Shown here: positions 23,107 to 31,979 of the stretch, piece by piece
How positions within the stretch are numbered: position 1 is the stretch's first letter
Layout of the letters: each line of letters starts with the position of its first letter
Origin: Streptomyces lushanensis
GTDB lineage: Bacteria > Actinomycetota > Actinomycetes > Streptomycetales > Streptomycetaceae
Direction: 5' to 3'
DNA: 59,650 bases
NCBI RefSeq assembly: GCF_001700515.1
Contig: NZ_MAUD01000066.1
Coordinates: 1 to 59,650 of the forward strand
The notes under the pieces: model-generated
Seen by the model: only the letters and a program-made list of their open reading frames with translations
Told to the model about the DNA's origin: nothing
Database searches by the model: none
Translations under genes and position numbers: made by a program

Positions 23107-24078
23107 CTACCGGACGCCGAAGCGGTAGACCGTGGTCGAGCGGAACTCCTCACCCGGCCGCAGCACGGTGTCCGGGAACTCGGGACGGTTCGGGGAGTCC
23201 GGGAAGTGCTGGGTCTCCAGCGCCACGCCGTCACCGGGACGGTACGGCTCACCGTCGAAGTGGTCCCCGGTGTAGAGCTGGAGCCCGGGCTCCGTCGTGG
23301 TGACGGTCAGCACCCGGCCCGAGACCGGGTCGTACAGCTCCGCCGCCGGTTCGTCGCCGTCGAGGACGAAGTTGTGGTCGTAACCGGTGCCCACCGGGCG
23401 CGGCTTGCGGAAGTCGAAACGCGTCCCCTCGACCGGCGCGAGCTCCCCGGTCGGCAGGGCCGCGGAGTCCACCGCGGTGATACGGCTCGCCGCGATCCGC
23501 AGTTCGTGCCCGGCCGTGCCGCCACTGCCCGCGCCGCCCAGATTCCAGTACGTGTGATTGGTCAGATTCACCGGTGTCGGGGCGTCCGTCACCGCGTGGT
23601 ACTCGATGCGCAGCGCCCCGTCCGCGTCCAGCGAGTACGTCGCCGAGACATCCAGCCGGCCCGGGAACCCCTCCTCGCCGTCCGGGCTGGTCCGGAACAG
23701 CCGCACCCCGTGGTCCCCGGCCCGCTCGGCCTCCCAGACCCGCCGGTCGAAGCCGCGCTCACCGCCGTGCAGACAGTTCGGCCCGTCATTGGGGACGAGC
23801 CGGTGGGTCCGGCCGTCCAGTGTGAAGGCCGCGCCCGCCACGCGGTTCGCGTACCGCCCGACCAGCGCCCCGAAATACGGGCCCCGCGAGCCCAGATAGC
23901 CCGTGACATCGGCGAAGCCGAGTGCCACATCGGCGACGGTCCCGTTCCGGTCGGGAATCTCGACCGACTGCACGACGCCGCCGTACGTCAGCAGCCGCAG
24001 CCGGGTCCCGGCCCGTTCGAGGGTCCAGCGGTGAACGGGCGTACCCTCGGGGGCCGCGCCGATGCGCTCCGTGTTCAT
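23107..24078 (-). CDS. Aldose 1-epimerase (mutarotase)
   Basis: 323 residues from the ATG at 24078. A GTG 9 bases upstream is an alternative; neither has a clear ribosome site. It interconverts alpha and beta anomers of hexoses such as glucose or galactose. Conserved parts are YGGVVQSVEIPDRNG, GPYFGALVGRYANRVAGA, NCLHGGERGFDRRVWE (His104), NLTNHTYWNLGG (general acid His175), LQLYTGDHFDG, and VALETQHFPDSPN (general base Glu288). The neighbouring GH3 gene fits release of sugars from glucosides followed by anomer conversion. Confidence 0.93.
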   Translation of the reverse strand: MNTERIGAAPEGTPVHRWTLERAGTRLRLLTYGGVVQSVEIPDRNGTVADVALGFADVTGYLGSRGPYFGALVGRYANRVAGAAFTLDGRTHRLVPNDGPNCLHGGERGFDRRVWEAERAGDHGVRLFRTSPDGEEGFPGRLDVSATYSLDADGALRIEYHAVTDAPTPVNLTNHTYWNLGGAGSGGTAGHELRIAASRITAVDSAALPTGELAPVEGTRFDFRKPRPVGTGYDHNFVLDGDEPAAELYDPVSGRVLTVTTTEPGLQLYTGDHFDGEPYRPGDGVALETQHFPDSPNRPEFPDTVLRPGEEFRSTTVYRFGVR

Positions 24079-24195
24079 GACAGTCACGATCAAGCACCCT
24101 ACGCCGGGCCGGCCCGGGGCGGCTACGGACTCCCGCAGGCGGCCACGGACCGTCCCGGTGCTTCGCCCGGCGGACCGTCCCATGGCCCGGCCGGC

Positions 24196-25140
24196 CTACA
24201 CGGGCGGATCCGCCGAGGTGATGTTGCGGTACGCGATCTCCGCGAGCCGGCTCTGCCCGTTCTTGCTGGGATGGAACCAGTCCCAGTGGCTGAGCTGCTC
24301 CCCGGTGAACCGGTAGTCGAAGACCGCGCCGCCGTCGTACCGGCAGCGCAGATCCTTCGCGCAGACCTCTTTGAGCACCTTGTTGTAGGCCACCACCCGG
24401 TCGTACACCAGGTCCCGGCGCTGCTGCGCCCGCTCGCTCATGTCCTGCGAGTCCCCGAGCATCGAGGCACAGATCCCCAGCTTCCAGATCTGCCGGCCCA
24501 GCGGATTGTCACGGCCCGTGGACCAGAGCCGCTTGAGATCCGGCACGCTCGACACATACACCTGCGCCTTGGGCGCCCCGGCGCGCAACTGGCGCATCGA
24601 CGCCTCGAACGAGGTACGGAAGTCCTCCACCGGAGTCATCTGCCCGGGCGAGTCCCGGCAGGCGTCGTTGGCCCCCACCATCACCGTGACCAGCTCGGGC
24701 CCGTGCTGGGCCGCCATGGCCATCTGGCCGGGCAGATCGGCCATCCGGGCACCGGTCACCGCGTGGTTCCAGCTCCGCTGCTTCACCGCGGGCGCGCCCA
24801 GGAGCCGCAGCGAGAGACTGCGCACCTCCATGTCCGTCCCCGTCGACCAGGACACCTCCGGGCAGTCCGCCAGCACCACACAGGCGTCGAAGCCACGGGT
24901 GATCGAGTCACCGACCGCGGCCACGGAGGCGGGCTTGCGGTCCCAGACGGGCGTGGGCCGCGGGGACGGACGGGCGCTCTTCGAGGCTCCGTCGGGGGAG
25001 GAGGCGCCCAGGGAGTCGCAGCCGGCCAGCATCCCGGCCGCGGCGAGCACGGCGGCCGTGACGGCGGCCAGACCGGCGCGCGGGCGCGCGGCCCGCGGGC
25101 CCCCGCGCCCACGACCGCCACTCCGTAGGCTCTTGCGCAT
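24196..25140 (-). CDS. SGNH/GDSL hydrolase lipoprotein
   Basis: 314 residues from the ATG at 25140. An Arg-rich n-region (possible Tat-like feature, but no full twin-Arg motif) and a hydrophobic stretch lead to the lipobox LAGC (Cys41). A Ser/Pro linker follows. Block I is AAVGDSITRGF with Ser79, block III is VMVGANDAC with Asn158, and block V is HWDWFHPSKNGQ with Asp287 and His290: a complete SGNH active site. Such surface esterases act on acyl or acetyl esters; the substrate is unknown. It is on the same strand as galM, 117 bases upstream of it. Confidence 0.88.
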   Translation of the reverse strand: MRKSLRSGGRGRGGPRAARPRAGLAAVTAAVLAAAGMLAGCDSLGASSPDGASKSARPSPRPTPVWDRKPASVAAVGDSITRGFDACVVLADCPEVSWSTGTDMEVRSLSLRLLGAPAVKQRSWNHAVTGARMADLPGQMAMAAQHGPELVTVMVGANDACRDSPGQMTPVEDFRTSFEASMRQLRAGAPKAQVYVSSVPDLKRLWSTGRDNPLGRQIWKLGICASMLGDSQDMSERAQQRRDLVYDRVVAYNKVLKEVCAKDLRCRYDGGAVFDYRFTGEQLSHWDWFHPSKNGQSRLAEIAYRNITSADPPV

Positions 25141-25430
25141 GAACGGCCCCTCCCCGTTGGCTCCTCTGAAGAAGTCTGGCGTCCTCGGGCATCCGGCGGC
25201 GTCCTGCCGAGTGAAAGCTTCGCGCATATCGGGCCCGGGACCGACCGTACGTCACCCCGGGCACCCTGCCGCACGGTAGCTTTTCCCACGTCGAACCAGA
25301 GGCGCCCTGATCTCTCGGCTCCGGTAAATTACATCACGTCACATGCTGTCCCTTTTGCGGAGTTTCACTCCCGATGCTGTTTACTGAGGCCGCTGGGAAA
25401 GGCGAACCTCGTCCCACACTGGAGGTCCCG

Positions 25431-25925
25431 GTGACGACACGTGGAGTTCTGTACATTCACTCCGCACCGCGCGCGATGTGCCCCCACGTCGAATGGGCGG
25501 TGGCGGGCGTACTCGGTCTGCGGGTCCAGCTCGACTGGATCCGCCAGCCCGCCTCGCCCGGCACCTGGAGAGCGGAGGTCTCCTGGAAGGGCCGGGCCGG
25601 CCTCGCGTCCAAGCTCGCCTCCGCGCTGCGCGGCTGGCAGATGCTCCGCTTCGAGGTGACCGCGGAGCCCTGTCCCACCGCCGAGGGCGAGCGCTACAGC
25701 GCCACACCTGACCTGGGAATCTTCCACGCCGTCACCGGTATGCACGGCGACATCCTGGTCCCCGAGGACCGGCTGCGCGCCGCGCTGGCACGCGCCCAGC
25801 AGGGCGAGACCCAGCTGGAGGCGGAGGTCGCCAAGCTGCTCGGCAAGCCGTGGGACGACGAGCTGGAGCCGTTCCGGTACGCGGGTGAGGGCGCTCCGGT
25901 CCGCTGGTTGCACCAGGTGGTATGA
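25431..25925 (+). CDS. DUF3145 family protein
   Basis: 164 residues from a GTG at 25431 with GGAGG 5 bases upstream; an in-frame ATG at 25374 lacks one. It begins MTTRGVLYIHSAPRAMCPHVEWAVAGVLG and contains WRAEVSWKGRAGLASKLASALRGW and SATPDLGIFHAVTGMHGDILVPEDR, the hallmark segments of actinobacterial DUF3145. No membrane helix or signal. It is conserved beside the fatty acid synthase locus in many actinobacteria, but its role is unknown. A gap of 33 bases separates it from the next plus-strand gene, so the two may be cotranscribed. Confidence 0.9.
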   Translation: MTTRGVLYIHSAPRAMCPHVEWAVAGVLGLRVQLDWIRQPASPGTWRAEVSWKGRAGLASKLASALRGWQMLRFEVTAEPCPTAEGERYSATPDLGIFHAVTGMHGDILVPEDRLRAALARAQQGETQLEAEVAKLLGKPWDDELEPFRYAGEGAPVRWLHQVV

Positions 25926-25958
25926 GCGGACGGGTCCGCCACGCCCTACGGTGGTCCC

Positions 25959-26834
25959 ATGGCTGATCAACTCGCAGTAGCTGTCATCGGTACGGGCATC
26001 ATGGGTGCCGCGATGGCCCGTAACCTCTGCCGCACCGGACATGACGTCCGCGTCTGGAACCGCACTCCCGCCAAGGCCGAACCCCTCGCCGCCGACGGCG
26101 CGCGGGTCGCCACGACCCCCGCCGAGGCCGTGACCGGCGCGGATGTCGTGCTCACCATGGTGTACGACGGACCCGCCGCCCTGGAGGCCATGGAGGCCGC
26201 GGGGCCGGGTCTGAGCCCCGGAGCCATCTGGCTCCAGTCCACCACCGTCGGTACCGAGGCGATCGCCCCGATGGCGGAGCTGGCCCGTCAGCGGGGACTG
26301 GTCTTCGTGGACGCGCCCGTGCTGGGGACCAGGACACCCGCCGAGAGCGGCCGGCTGCTGATCCTGGCCGCCGGCCCCGAGAAGGTCCGCGCTCCGCTCG
26401 CCTCCGTGCTCGACGCCGTCGGCAGCCGTACGGTCTGGCTGGCGGAGGACGGCGCCACCGGCGCCGCCAGCCGGCTCAAGCTCGTCTGCAACAGCTGGGT
26501 CCTGGCGCTCACCGCCGGTACGGCCGAGGCGCTCGCGCTGGCCAAGGGGCTGGACGTGGACCCGCGGTACTTCCTGGAGGCCGTCTCCGGCGGTCCGCTG
26601 GACTGCGGCTATCTGCAAGCCAAGTCCGACTCGATCCTCAAGGGCGACTACAGCCCGAACTTCACGGTCACCACGGCGGGCAAGGACGCCCGGCTGATCG
26701 TCGAGGCGGGCGAGGCCCACGGCGTACGCATGGACCTCGCCGAGGCCGGCGCGGAACGCTTCCGCCGCGCGGAGACACAGGGCCACGGCGACGAGGACAT
26801 GACAGCGACATACTTCGCCAGCTTCGACGCCTGA
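25959..26834 (+). CDS. NAD(P)-dependent beta-hydroxyacid dehydrogenase family oxidoreductase
   Basis: 291 residues from the ATG at 25959. The N-terminal dinucleotide fold is VAVIGTGIMGAAMARNLCRTGHDVRVWNRT, where the NRT after the second strand suggests NADP(H). The substrate-binding signature is FVDAPVLGTRTPAESGRL, and the catalytic Lys174 is in SRLKLVCNSW. This is the 6-phosphogluconate/3-hydroxyisobutyrate dehydrogenase superfamily. The ASGGPLDCGYLQAK-like segment near 194-205 fits GLYR/imine-reductase neighbours as well, so the exact substrate (hydroxyacid, succinic semialdehyde or imine) is open. Confidence 0.85.
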   Translation: MADQLAVAVIGTGIMGAAMARNLCRTGHDVRVWNRTPAKAEPLAADGARVATTPAEAVTGADVVLTMVYDGPAALEAMEAAGPGLSPGAIWLQSTTVGTEAIAPMAELARQRGLVFVDAPVLGTRTPAESGRLLILAAGPEKVRAPLASVLDAVGSRTVWLAEDGATGAASRLKLVCNSWVLALTAGTAEALALAKGLDVDPRYFLEAVSGGPLDCGYLQAKSDSILKGDYSPNFTVTTAGKDARLIVEAGEAHGVRMDLAEAGAERFRRAETQGHGDEDMTATYFASFDA

Positions 26835-26858
26835 CCGGCGCCGTCCGGCACGAGCGGC

Positions 26859-26894
26859 ATCACGGGCGCGTGCGTACTCGCACGCGCCCGTGAT
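26859..26894. terminator. Bidirectional terminator at the end of the fab operon
   Basis: A 16-bp perfect stem (26859-26874, ATCACGGGCGCGTGCG, with 26879-26894) around a TACT loop lies between the oxidoreductase stop and the fabF stop. Confidence 0.87.
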
Positions 26895-26902
26895 CAGCGT
26901 GT

Positions 26903-28165
26903 TCAGACCGTACGGAGCGCGAGCACCACGTTGTGGCCGCCGAAGCCGAACGAGTTGTTGATCGCCGCGATCGTGCCGGTCGGGAGAGCGCGGGGGGTGT
27001 CGCGCACGATGTCCGCGTCCACCTCCGTGTCGAGGTCGTCCACATTGATCGTCGGCGGCGCCACCCGGTGGTACAGCGCGAGAACCGTCGCGACGGTCTC
27101 GATACCGCCCGCGCCGCCCAACAGATGACCGGTCATCGACTTCGTGGCGGAGACGGCGACATGGTCCAGGTCGTCGCCCAGGACCCGGCGCAGCGCCTTG
27201 ACCTCGGCGACATCGCCCTGCGGCGTGGAGGTCGCGTGCGCGTTGAGGTGCATCACCTCGGACGGCTTGAGATCCGTGTTGTCCAGCAGGTTCTCCATGG
27301 CCTTCGCGATGCCGCGGCCGGTGGGCTCGGGCTGGGCGATGTGATGGGCGTCGGAGGACAGCCCCTGACCGAGCACCTCGCAGTAGGCCCGCGCGCCGCG
27401 CGCCGCCGCGTGCTCCGCCGACTCCAGGACGACGACGCCCGCGCCCTCGCCGAGGACGAAGCCGTCACGGGCCGTGTCGTAGGGGCGGGAGGCCTTGGTG
27501 GGCTCGTCGTTGTTCTTCGACATCGCCATCATGTTGGCGAACGCGGCGATGGGCAGCGGGTGGATGGCCGCCTCCGTACCACCGGCGACGACGACATCGG
27601 CACGGCCGGTACGGATCATCTCCACGGCGTAGCCGATGGCTTCCGCGCCCGACGCGCAGGCGGAGACCGGTGTGTGCACGCCCGCGCGGGCGCCCACTTC
27701 CAGACTGACGTTGGCGGAAGGGCTGTTCGGCATCAGCATCGGCACGGTGTGCGGGGAGACACGGCGCTCGCCGCGTTCCTTCAGCACGTCGTACTGGTCG
27801 AGCAGGGTGGTGACGCCACCGATGCCGGAGGCGATCACGGTGCCGAGGCGGTCGGGGTCGACGGCGGTGTCCTCGCCGGCCTTGGCGGTGTAACCCGCGT
27901 CCGCCCACGCCTCCCTGGCCGCGATCAGCGCGAACTGCGCCGAGCGGTCCAGCCTGCGGGCCAGTGGACGGGGCAGTACATCGCCCGGGTCGACCGCCGC
28001 CACGGCGGCGATACGGACCGGCAGGCCGACATAGCGCTCGCCTTCGAGAGGGCGGACCCCGGAGCGGCCCGCGAGCAGACCTTCCCAGGTCGAGGCGCTG
28101 TCGCCACCCAGTGGTGTGGTTGCGCCGATACCGGTGACGACCACGGTGCGATTGGTCGAGCTCAC
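26903..28165 (-). CDS. fabF: 3-oxoacyl-ACP synthase II (KAS II)
   Basis: 420 residues from a GTG at 28165 (MSSTNRTVVVTGIGATTPLG). It condenses malonyl-ACP with growing acyl-ACP in type II fatty acid synthesis. The active-site triad is Cys170 (VSACASGAEAIG), His310 (LNAHATSTPQGD) and His347 (SMTGHLLGGAGG). The C-terminal glycine loop NNSFGFGGHN is present. It is the last gene of the fabD-fabH-acpP-fabF operon, 87 bases after acpP. In S. coelicolor the same order is SCO2387-SCO2390 (from memory). Confidence 0.97.
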   Translation of the reverse strand: MSSTNRTVVVTGIGATTPLGGDSASTWEGLLAGRSGVRPLEGERYVGLPVRIAAVAAVDPGDVLPRPLARRLDRSAQFALIAAREAWADAGYTAKAGEDTAVDPDRLGTVIASGIGGVTTLLDQYDVLKERGERRVSPHTVPMLMPNSPSANVSLEVGARAGVHTPVSACASGAEAIGYAVEMIRTGRADVVVAGGTEAAIHPLPIAAFANMMAMSKNNDEPTKASRPYDTARDGFVLGEGAGVVVLESAEHAAARGARAYCEVLGQGLSSDAHHIAQPEPTGRGIAKAMENLLDNTDLKPSEVMHLNAHATSTPQGDVAEVKALRRVLGDDLDHVAVSATKSMTGHLLGGAGGIETVATVLALYHRVAPPTINVDDLDTEVDADIVRDTPRALPTGTIAAINNSFGFGGHNVVLALRTV

Positions 28166-28252
28166 TGGAATTCTTTCTCCACGTGTAGAGGGTGCTGAAT
28201 TTTTACGGCGCCACCACCGGGTGGCGGATGCCGCGCGATCCGGTCAGGCGGG

Positions 28253-28504
28253 TCAGGCGGCCTGGTGCTTCGCGATGTAGTCGGCGGCGTCGCCGACCGT
28301 CTTCAGGTTCTTCACGTCGTCGTCCGGGATCTTGACGTCGAAGCGCTCTTCGGCGGCGACGACGACCTCGACCATGGACAGCGAGTCGACGTCCAGGTCG
28401 TCGGTGAAGGACTTGTCCAACTGGACGTCCTCGACCGGGATACCGGCGATCTCGTTCACGATCTCGGCGAGACCGTCGACGATCTCTTCCAGGGTGGCGG
28501 CCAT
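28253..28504 (-). CDS. acpP: Acyl carrier protein of fatty acid synthase
   Basis: 83 residues from the ATG at 28504 behind GAAGGAG. The phosphopantetheine attachment site is Ser41 in DLDVDSLSMVEVV. The four-helix acidic protein has FTDDLDVDSLS, AAEERFDVKIPDDDVKNLKTVGDAADYI. It carries acyl chains between FabH, FabF and the reductases. Its place between fabH and fabF marks it as the fatty acid ACP rather than a polyketide ACP. Confidence 0.98.
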   Translation of the reverse strand: MAATLEEIVDGLAEIVNEIAGIPVEDVQLDKSFTDDLDVDSLSMVEVVVAAEERFDVKIPDDDVKNLKTVGDAADYIAKHQAA

Positions 28505-28570
28505 GTGGGCGCTCCTTCGATTGTACGCAGAGGGATATATCGGAACACGCTCCGGAAAGATCCGGTGTGC

Positions 28571-29572
28571 CTAGGGGAGGGTAACGACCGTCGCGGCATA
28601 GACGAGACCCGCCCCGAAGCCAATGACGAGCGCGGTGTCGCCGCTCTTCGCCTGCCCGGTCGCCAGGAGCCGCTCCATCGCGAGCGGGATCGAGGCGGCC
28701 GAGGTGTTGCCGGTGGTCTCGACGTCACGCGCGACCGTGACGCTGTCCGGCAGCTTCAGAGTCTTCACCATCGAGTCGATGATCCGCATATTGGCCTGGT
28801 GCGGAATGAAGACATCCAGGTCTTCCGAGCTGATTCCGGCCGCGTCCAGCGCCTGCTGGGCGACCTTCGCCATCTCGAAGACGGCCCAGCGGAAGACGGC
28901 CTGGCCCTCCTGCGTGATGGCCGGGAACTTCTCCACCGTGCCGTTGCGGTAATCGTCCCACGGCACGGTCTGCTTGATGGTGTCGGACTTGTCGCCCTCC
29001 GAGCCCCAGATCGTCGGCCCGATCATCGGCTCCTTGGCGGGACCGACCACGACGGCGCCCGCGCCGTCGCCGAACAGGAACGCCGTCGCGCGGTCCTCCA
29101 GATCGGTCAGGTCGGAGAGCCGCTCCACACCGATCACCAGGACATGATGGGCCGAGCCCTCGACGACCAGGCTCTTGGCGAGCGTCAGCCCGTAGCCGAA
29201 GCCCGCGCATCCGGCGGAGATGTCGAAAGCGGCCGGCTTGCCCGCGCCGATCCGGTCCGCGATCTCGGTCGCGACGGCCGGGGTCTGCTTGAAGTGCGAG
29301 ACGGTCGAGACCACCACGGCGTCGATCTGCTCGGGAGTGATCCCGGCGTCGGCGATCGCCTTGCCGGACGCCTCGATGGACATCGCGGCGACCGTCTCCT
29401 CGGGCGAGGCCCAGTGGCGGGTGGCGATTCCGGAGCGGGAGCGGATCCACTCGTCGGACGAGTCGATCGTCTCGAGGATCACCTCGTTGGGCACGATCCG
29501 GGTCGGGCGGTAACCTCCCACGCCCATGATGCGCGCGTACGGGGCGCCCTTGGTGGGCTTGATCTTCGACAT
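28571..29572 (-). CDS. fabH: 3-oxoacyl-ACP synthase III (KAS III)
   Basis: 333 residues from the ATG at 29572; a GTG 6 bases upstream is also in frame, but AGGAG is better spaced for the ATG. It starts chain synthesis by condensing an acyl-CoA with malonyl-ACP; in Streptomyces, branched-chain acyl-CoAs are preferred, giving iso/anteiso acids (family knowledge). Active-site residues are Cys122 (DISAGCAGFGYGL), His258 (FIPHQANMRI) and Asn289 (TTGNTSAAS). The start lies 12 bases after the fabD stop, indicating tight coupling. Confidence 0.97.
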   Translation of the reverse strand: MSKIKPTKGAPYARIMGVGGYRPTRIVPNEVILETIDSSDEWIRSRSGIATRHWASPEETVAAMSIEASGKAIADAGITPEQIDAVVVSTVSHFKQTPAVATEIADRIGAGKPAAFDISAGCAGFGYGLTLAKSLVVEGSAHHVLVIGVERLSDLTDLEDRATAFLFGDGAGAVVVGPAKEPMIGPTIWGSEGDKSDTIKQTVPWDDYRNGTVEKFPAITQEGQAVFRWAVFEMAKVAQQALDAAGISSEDLDVFIPHQANMRIIDSMVKTLKLPDSVTVARDVETTGNTSAASIPLAMERLLATGQAKSGDTALVIGFGAGLVYAATVVTLP

Positions 29573-29584
29573 GCTCACTGGCTC

Positions 29585-30532
29585 CTATTCAGCCGTGGAG
29601 GAGTGCTCGGCGATCAGCGTGCGGGCCGCGTCGAGGTCGTCGGGGGTCTTCAGCGCGAGGGTCTTGACTCCGGGCAGGGCCCGCTTGGCGAGACCCGTCA
29701 GGGTGCCGCCGGGGCACAGCTCGATGAGAGCGGTCGCACCGCGCTCCTGGAAAGTCTCCATGCACAGGTCCCAGCGGACCGGATTGGCGACCTGACCGAC
29801 CAGGCGCGTCACGATTTCGGCTCCGCCGGCGACGACCCGCCCGTCGCGGTTCGAGACGTACGGCACGGCCGGATCGGCGACGACGAGTGATCCGGTGGCC
29901 ACTTCGAGCTTGTCGACCGCGGGCGCCATGTGGTGCGTGTGGAACGCCCCGGCGACCTTGAGCGCCACCACCCGGCGCACGCCCTCGGGCTTGTCGGCCT
30001 CCAGCGCGGCGAGTTGGTCGAGCGTTCCCGCGGCCACGATCTGGCCCGCGCCGTTCACATTCGCGGGCGTCAGGCCGAGCTTCCGCAGATGGGCGACGGT
30101 GGTGTCGTGATCGCCTCCGAGGAGCGCCGACATGCCGGTCGCGGTGATCCCGGCGGCCTCGGCCATCGCCAGACCACGGGCCCGGACGAGCTCCAGGGCC
30201 GCTTCGTCGGAGAGCACACCGGCGAGCGCCGTGGCGGCCAGTTCACCGACACTGTGACCGGCCGTGGCGCCCACCTGGCGCGCCATGTCCGCGGTGTCCG
30301 GGAAGAGCTGACGGGCCGACAGCAACGAGGCCGCGACCAGCAGCGGCTGGGCGACCGCGGTGTCGCGGATCTCGTCCGCGTCGGCGTTCGTGCCGTAGTG
30401 GACCAGATCCAGGTCGATGGCGGCCGACCACGCCCGCAGCCGGTCTTCGGCACCGGGCAGTTCGAGCCAGGGAGTCAGGAAGCCGGGCGTCTGAGCGCCT
30501 TGGCCGGGAGCGACGAGTACGAGCACTCTCAC
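29585..30532 (-). CDS. fabD: Malonyl-CoA:ACP transacylase
   Basis: 315 residues from a GTG at 30532 (MRVLVLVAPGQGAQTPG); a second GTG 6 bases on is possible. It loads malonyl onto ACP. Motifs are APGQGAQ (oxyanion), the nucleophile Ser94 in TAGHSVGELAA, the FHTHHMAPA active-site His, and the C-terminal GGTLTGLAKR. It is the first gene of the operon, and its leader holds an inverted repeat and a short hairpin. Streptomyces FabD also supplies malonyl units to type II polyketide synthases. Confidence 0.97.
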   Translation of the reverse strand: MRVLVLVAPGQGAQTPGFLTPWLELPGAEDRLRAWSAAIDLDLVHYGTNADADEIRDTAVAQPLLVAASLLSARQLFPDTADMARQVGATAGHSVGELAATALAGVLSDEAALELVRARGLAMAEAAGITATGMSALLGGDHDTTVAHLRKLGLTPANVNGAGQIVAAGTLDQLAALEADKPEGVRRVVALKVAGAFHTHHMAPAVDKLEVATGSLVVADPAVPYVSNRDGRVVAGGAEIVTRLVGQVANPVRWDLCMETFQERGATALIELCPGGTLTGLAKRALPGVKTLALKTPDDLDAARTLIAEHSSTAE

Positions 30533-30594
30533 ACTCTCTCTTGTGGACGGGCCATATCGCCCGTGAGGACAAGGACGAAGAACCGTCAGGGGAA

Positions 30595-30611
30595 TTGTTG
30601 GAGTACGACAA
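30595..30611. promoter_or_regulatory. Inverted repeat upstream of fabD (FasR site candidate)
   Basis: TTGT (30595-30598) and ACAA (30608-30611) flank a 9-base core just after the fasR stop and 63 bases upstream of fabD. FasR is known to activate this operon by binding its promoter; that this repeat is the site is inference. Confidence 0.35.
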
Positions 30612-30615
30612 AAGT

Positions 30616-31797
30616 CTAGGTCTGGGGGTCACCGTCGGCCAGACGCCCCAGGATGAGTGCGATCCGCAGCGTGAAGGCGGATCTGACATCGGACGGTGAC
30701 CATCCGGTGACGTCAGTCACACGTCGGAGCCGGTAGCGCACGGTGTTGGGATGTACGAAGAGCATCCGGGCGGCGCCCTCAAGACTGCTCGCCTGCTCCA
30801 GATAGACACTCAGAGTCTCCAGCAGCGCCGACCCGGCTTCTTCGAGCGGTCTGTAGATCTCCTCCACCAACTGCTCTCGCGCGGCGGGATCCGAGGCGAT
30901 GGCACGCTCGGGCAGAAGATCGTCGGCGAGGACCGGACGCGGCGCGTCCTGCCAGGCGAAGCACGCCTTGAGCCCGGCCGCCGCGGCCTGGGCCGATCTG
31001 GTCGCGGCCAGCAGATCGGGCACCACGGGGCCCGCGACGACCGGGCCCGCGGCATACGGGCCGATCAGCGCCTTGGCGACCTGGAGCGGATTGTCGCTGC
31101 CGCCCGCGATCACCACGAGCCGGTCGCCCAGGACCCCGGTGAGCACCTGGAGCTTGGCGTGCCGGGCGGCCCGTCTGATCGCCTCGACGGTCAGCTCGCT
31201 GTCGCCGTCGGGAGCGGTGCCGAGCAGCACACAGACATGCTCGGGGGAGTTCCAGCCGAGGGCGGCGGCCCGGGAGACGGCGCCCTCGTCGGCCTCGCCG
31301 GAGAGTACGGCGTTCACCACCAGCGACTCCAGCCGGGCGTCCCACGCGCCACGCGCCTCGGCGGCCTGCGCGTACACCTGGGCGGTGGCGAAGGCGATCT
31401 CGCGGGCGTAGACGAGCAGCGCCTCGCGCAGCGCGGACTCGTCGCCGGGGGCCGCGACCTCCTCGATCGCCGTCTCCATGACCTCGATCGTGGTCCGCAC
31501 CATCTCGACGGTCTGGCGCAAAGTGATCGCCCGGGTGAGCTCGCGGGGAGCGGTGCCGAAGACATCGGTGGAGATGGCCTGAGGTGTCTCCGGATGACGG
31601 AACCACTCGGTGAACGCGGCGATGCCGGCCTGGGCGACCAGCCCGATCCAGGAACGGTTCTCCGGCGGCATCGCGCGGTACCACGGGAGCGTCTCGTCCA
31701 TGCGGGCGATGGCGTTCGCGGCGAGCCGTCCCGAGGACTGCTCCAGCCTGCGCAGTGTCGCGGGATGCGGATGGGGTTCGTTCGAGGGTTCAGGCAC
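30616..31797 (-). CDS. fasR: PucR-type activator of the fatty acid synthase operon, FasR
   Basis: 393 residues from a GTG at 31797 (MPEPSNEPHPHPATLRRLEQ); an ATG at 31815 is also in frame. The N-terminal RLAANAIARMDETLPWYRAMPPENRSWIGLVAQAGIAAFTEW and the C-terminal PucR helix-turn-helix (LEGAARMLFVHPNTVRYRLRRVTDVTGWSP) fit FasR of S. coelicolor (SCO2386 from memory), which activates fabDHPF. It lies directly upstream of fabD on the same strand with an 83-base gap, the same order as in other Streptomyces. Confidence 0.92.
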   Translation of the reverse strand: MPEPSNEPHPHPATLRRLEQSSGRLAANAIARMDETLPWYRAMPPENRSWIGLVAQAGIAAFTEWFRHPETPQAISTDVFGTAPRELTRAITLRQTVEMVRTTIEVMETAIEEVAAPGDESALREALLVYAREIAFATAQVYAQAAEARGAWDARLESLVVNAVLSGEADEGAVSRAAALGWNSPEHVCVLLGTAPDGDSELTVEAIRRAARHAKLQVLTGVLGDRLVVIAGGSDNPLQVAKALIGPYAAGPVVAGPVVPDLLAATRSAQAAAAGLKACFAWQDAPRPVLADDLLPERAIASDPAAREQLVEEIYRPLEEAGSALLETLSVYLEQASSLEGAARMLFVHPNTVRYRLRRVTDVTGWSPSDVRSAFTLRIALILGRLADGDPQT

Positions 31798-31979
31798 GGG
31801 ACAAGAGTGCCTCATCAGGGCGGTGGTCCGGGGGCCCGGGGTCGGAGGGTGTCCCGGCGACCGGCCCCGGCCGGCCGGCGGAGGGACGGCACCCGGACCG
31901 GTCACGGAGCTGCCCCGGACCCGTCCGGGACCGCTCCCGGACCGGTCCGAATCCACGGGGGACCGCCTACCGTTGAGCC

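Noticed and set aside
22597..25128. Plus-strand frame of 843 codons
   Set aside because: Overlaps the GH3 end and is antisense to the aldose epimerase and SGNH genes; composition is shadow-like.
28265..29890. Plus-strand frame of 541 codons
   Set aside because: Antisense to acpP, fabH and fabD, all of which have full active sites.
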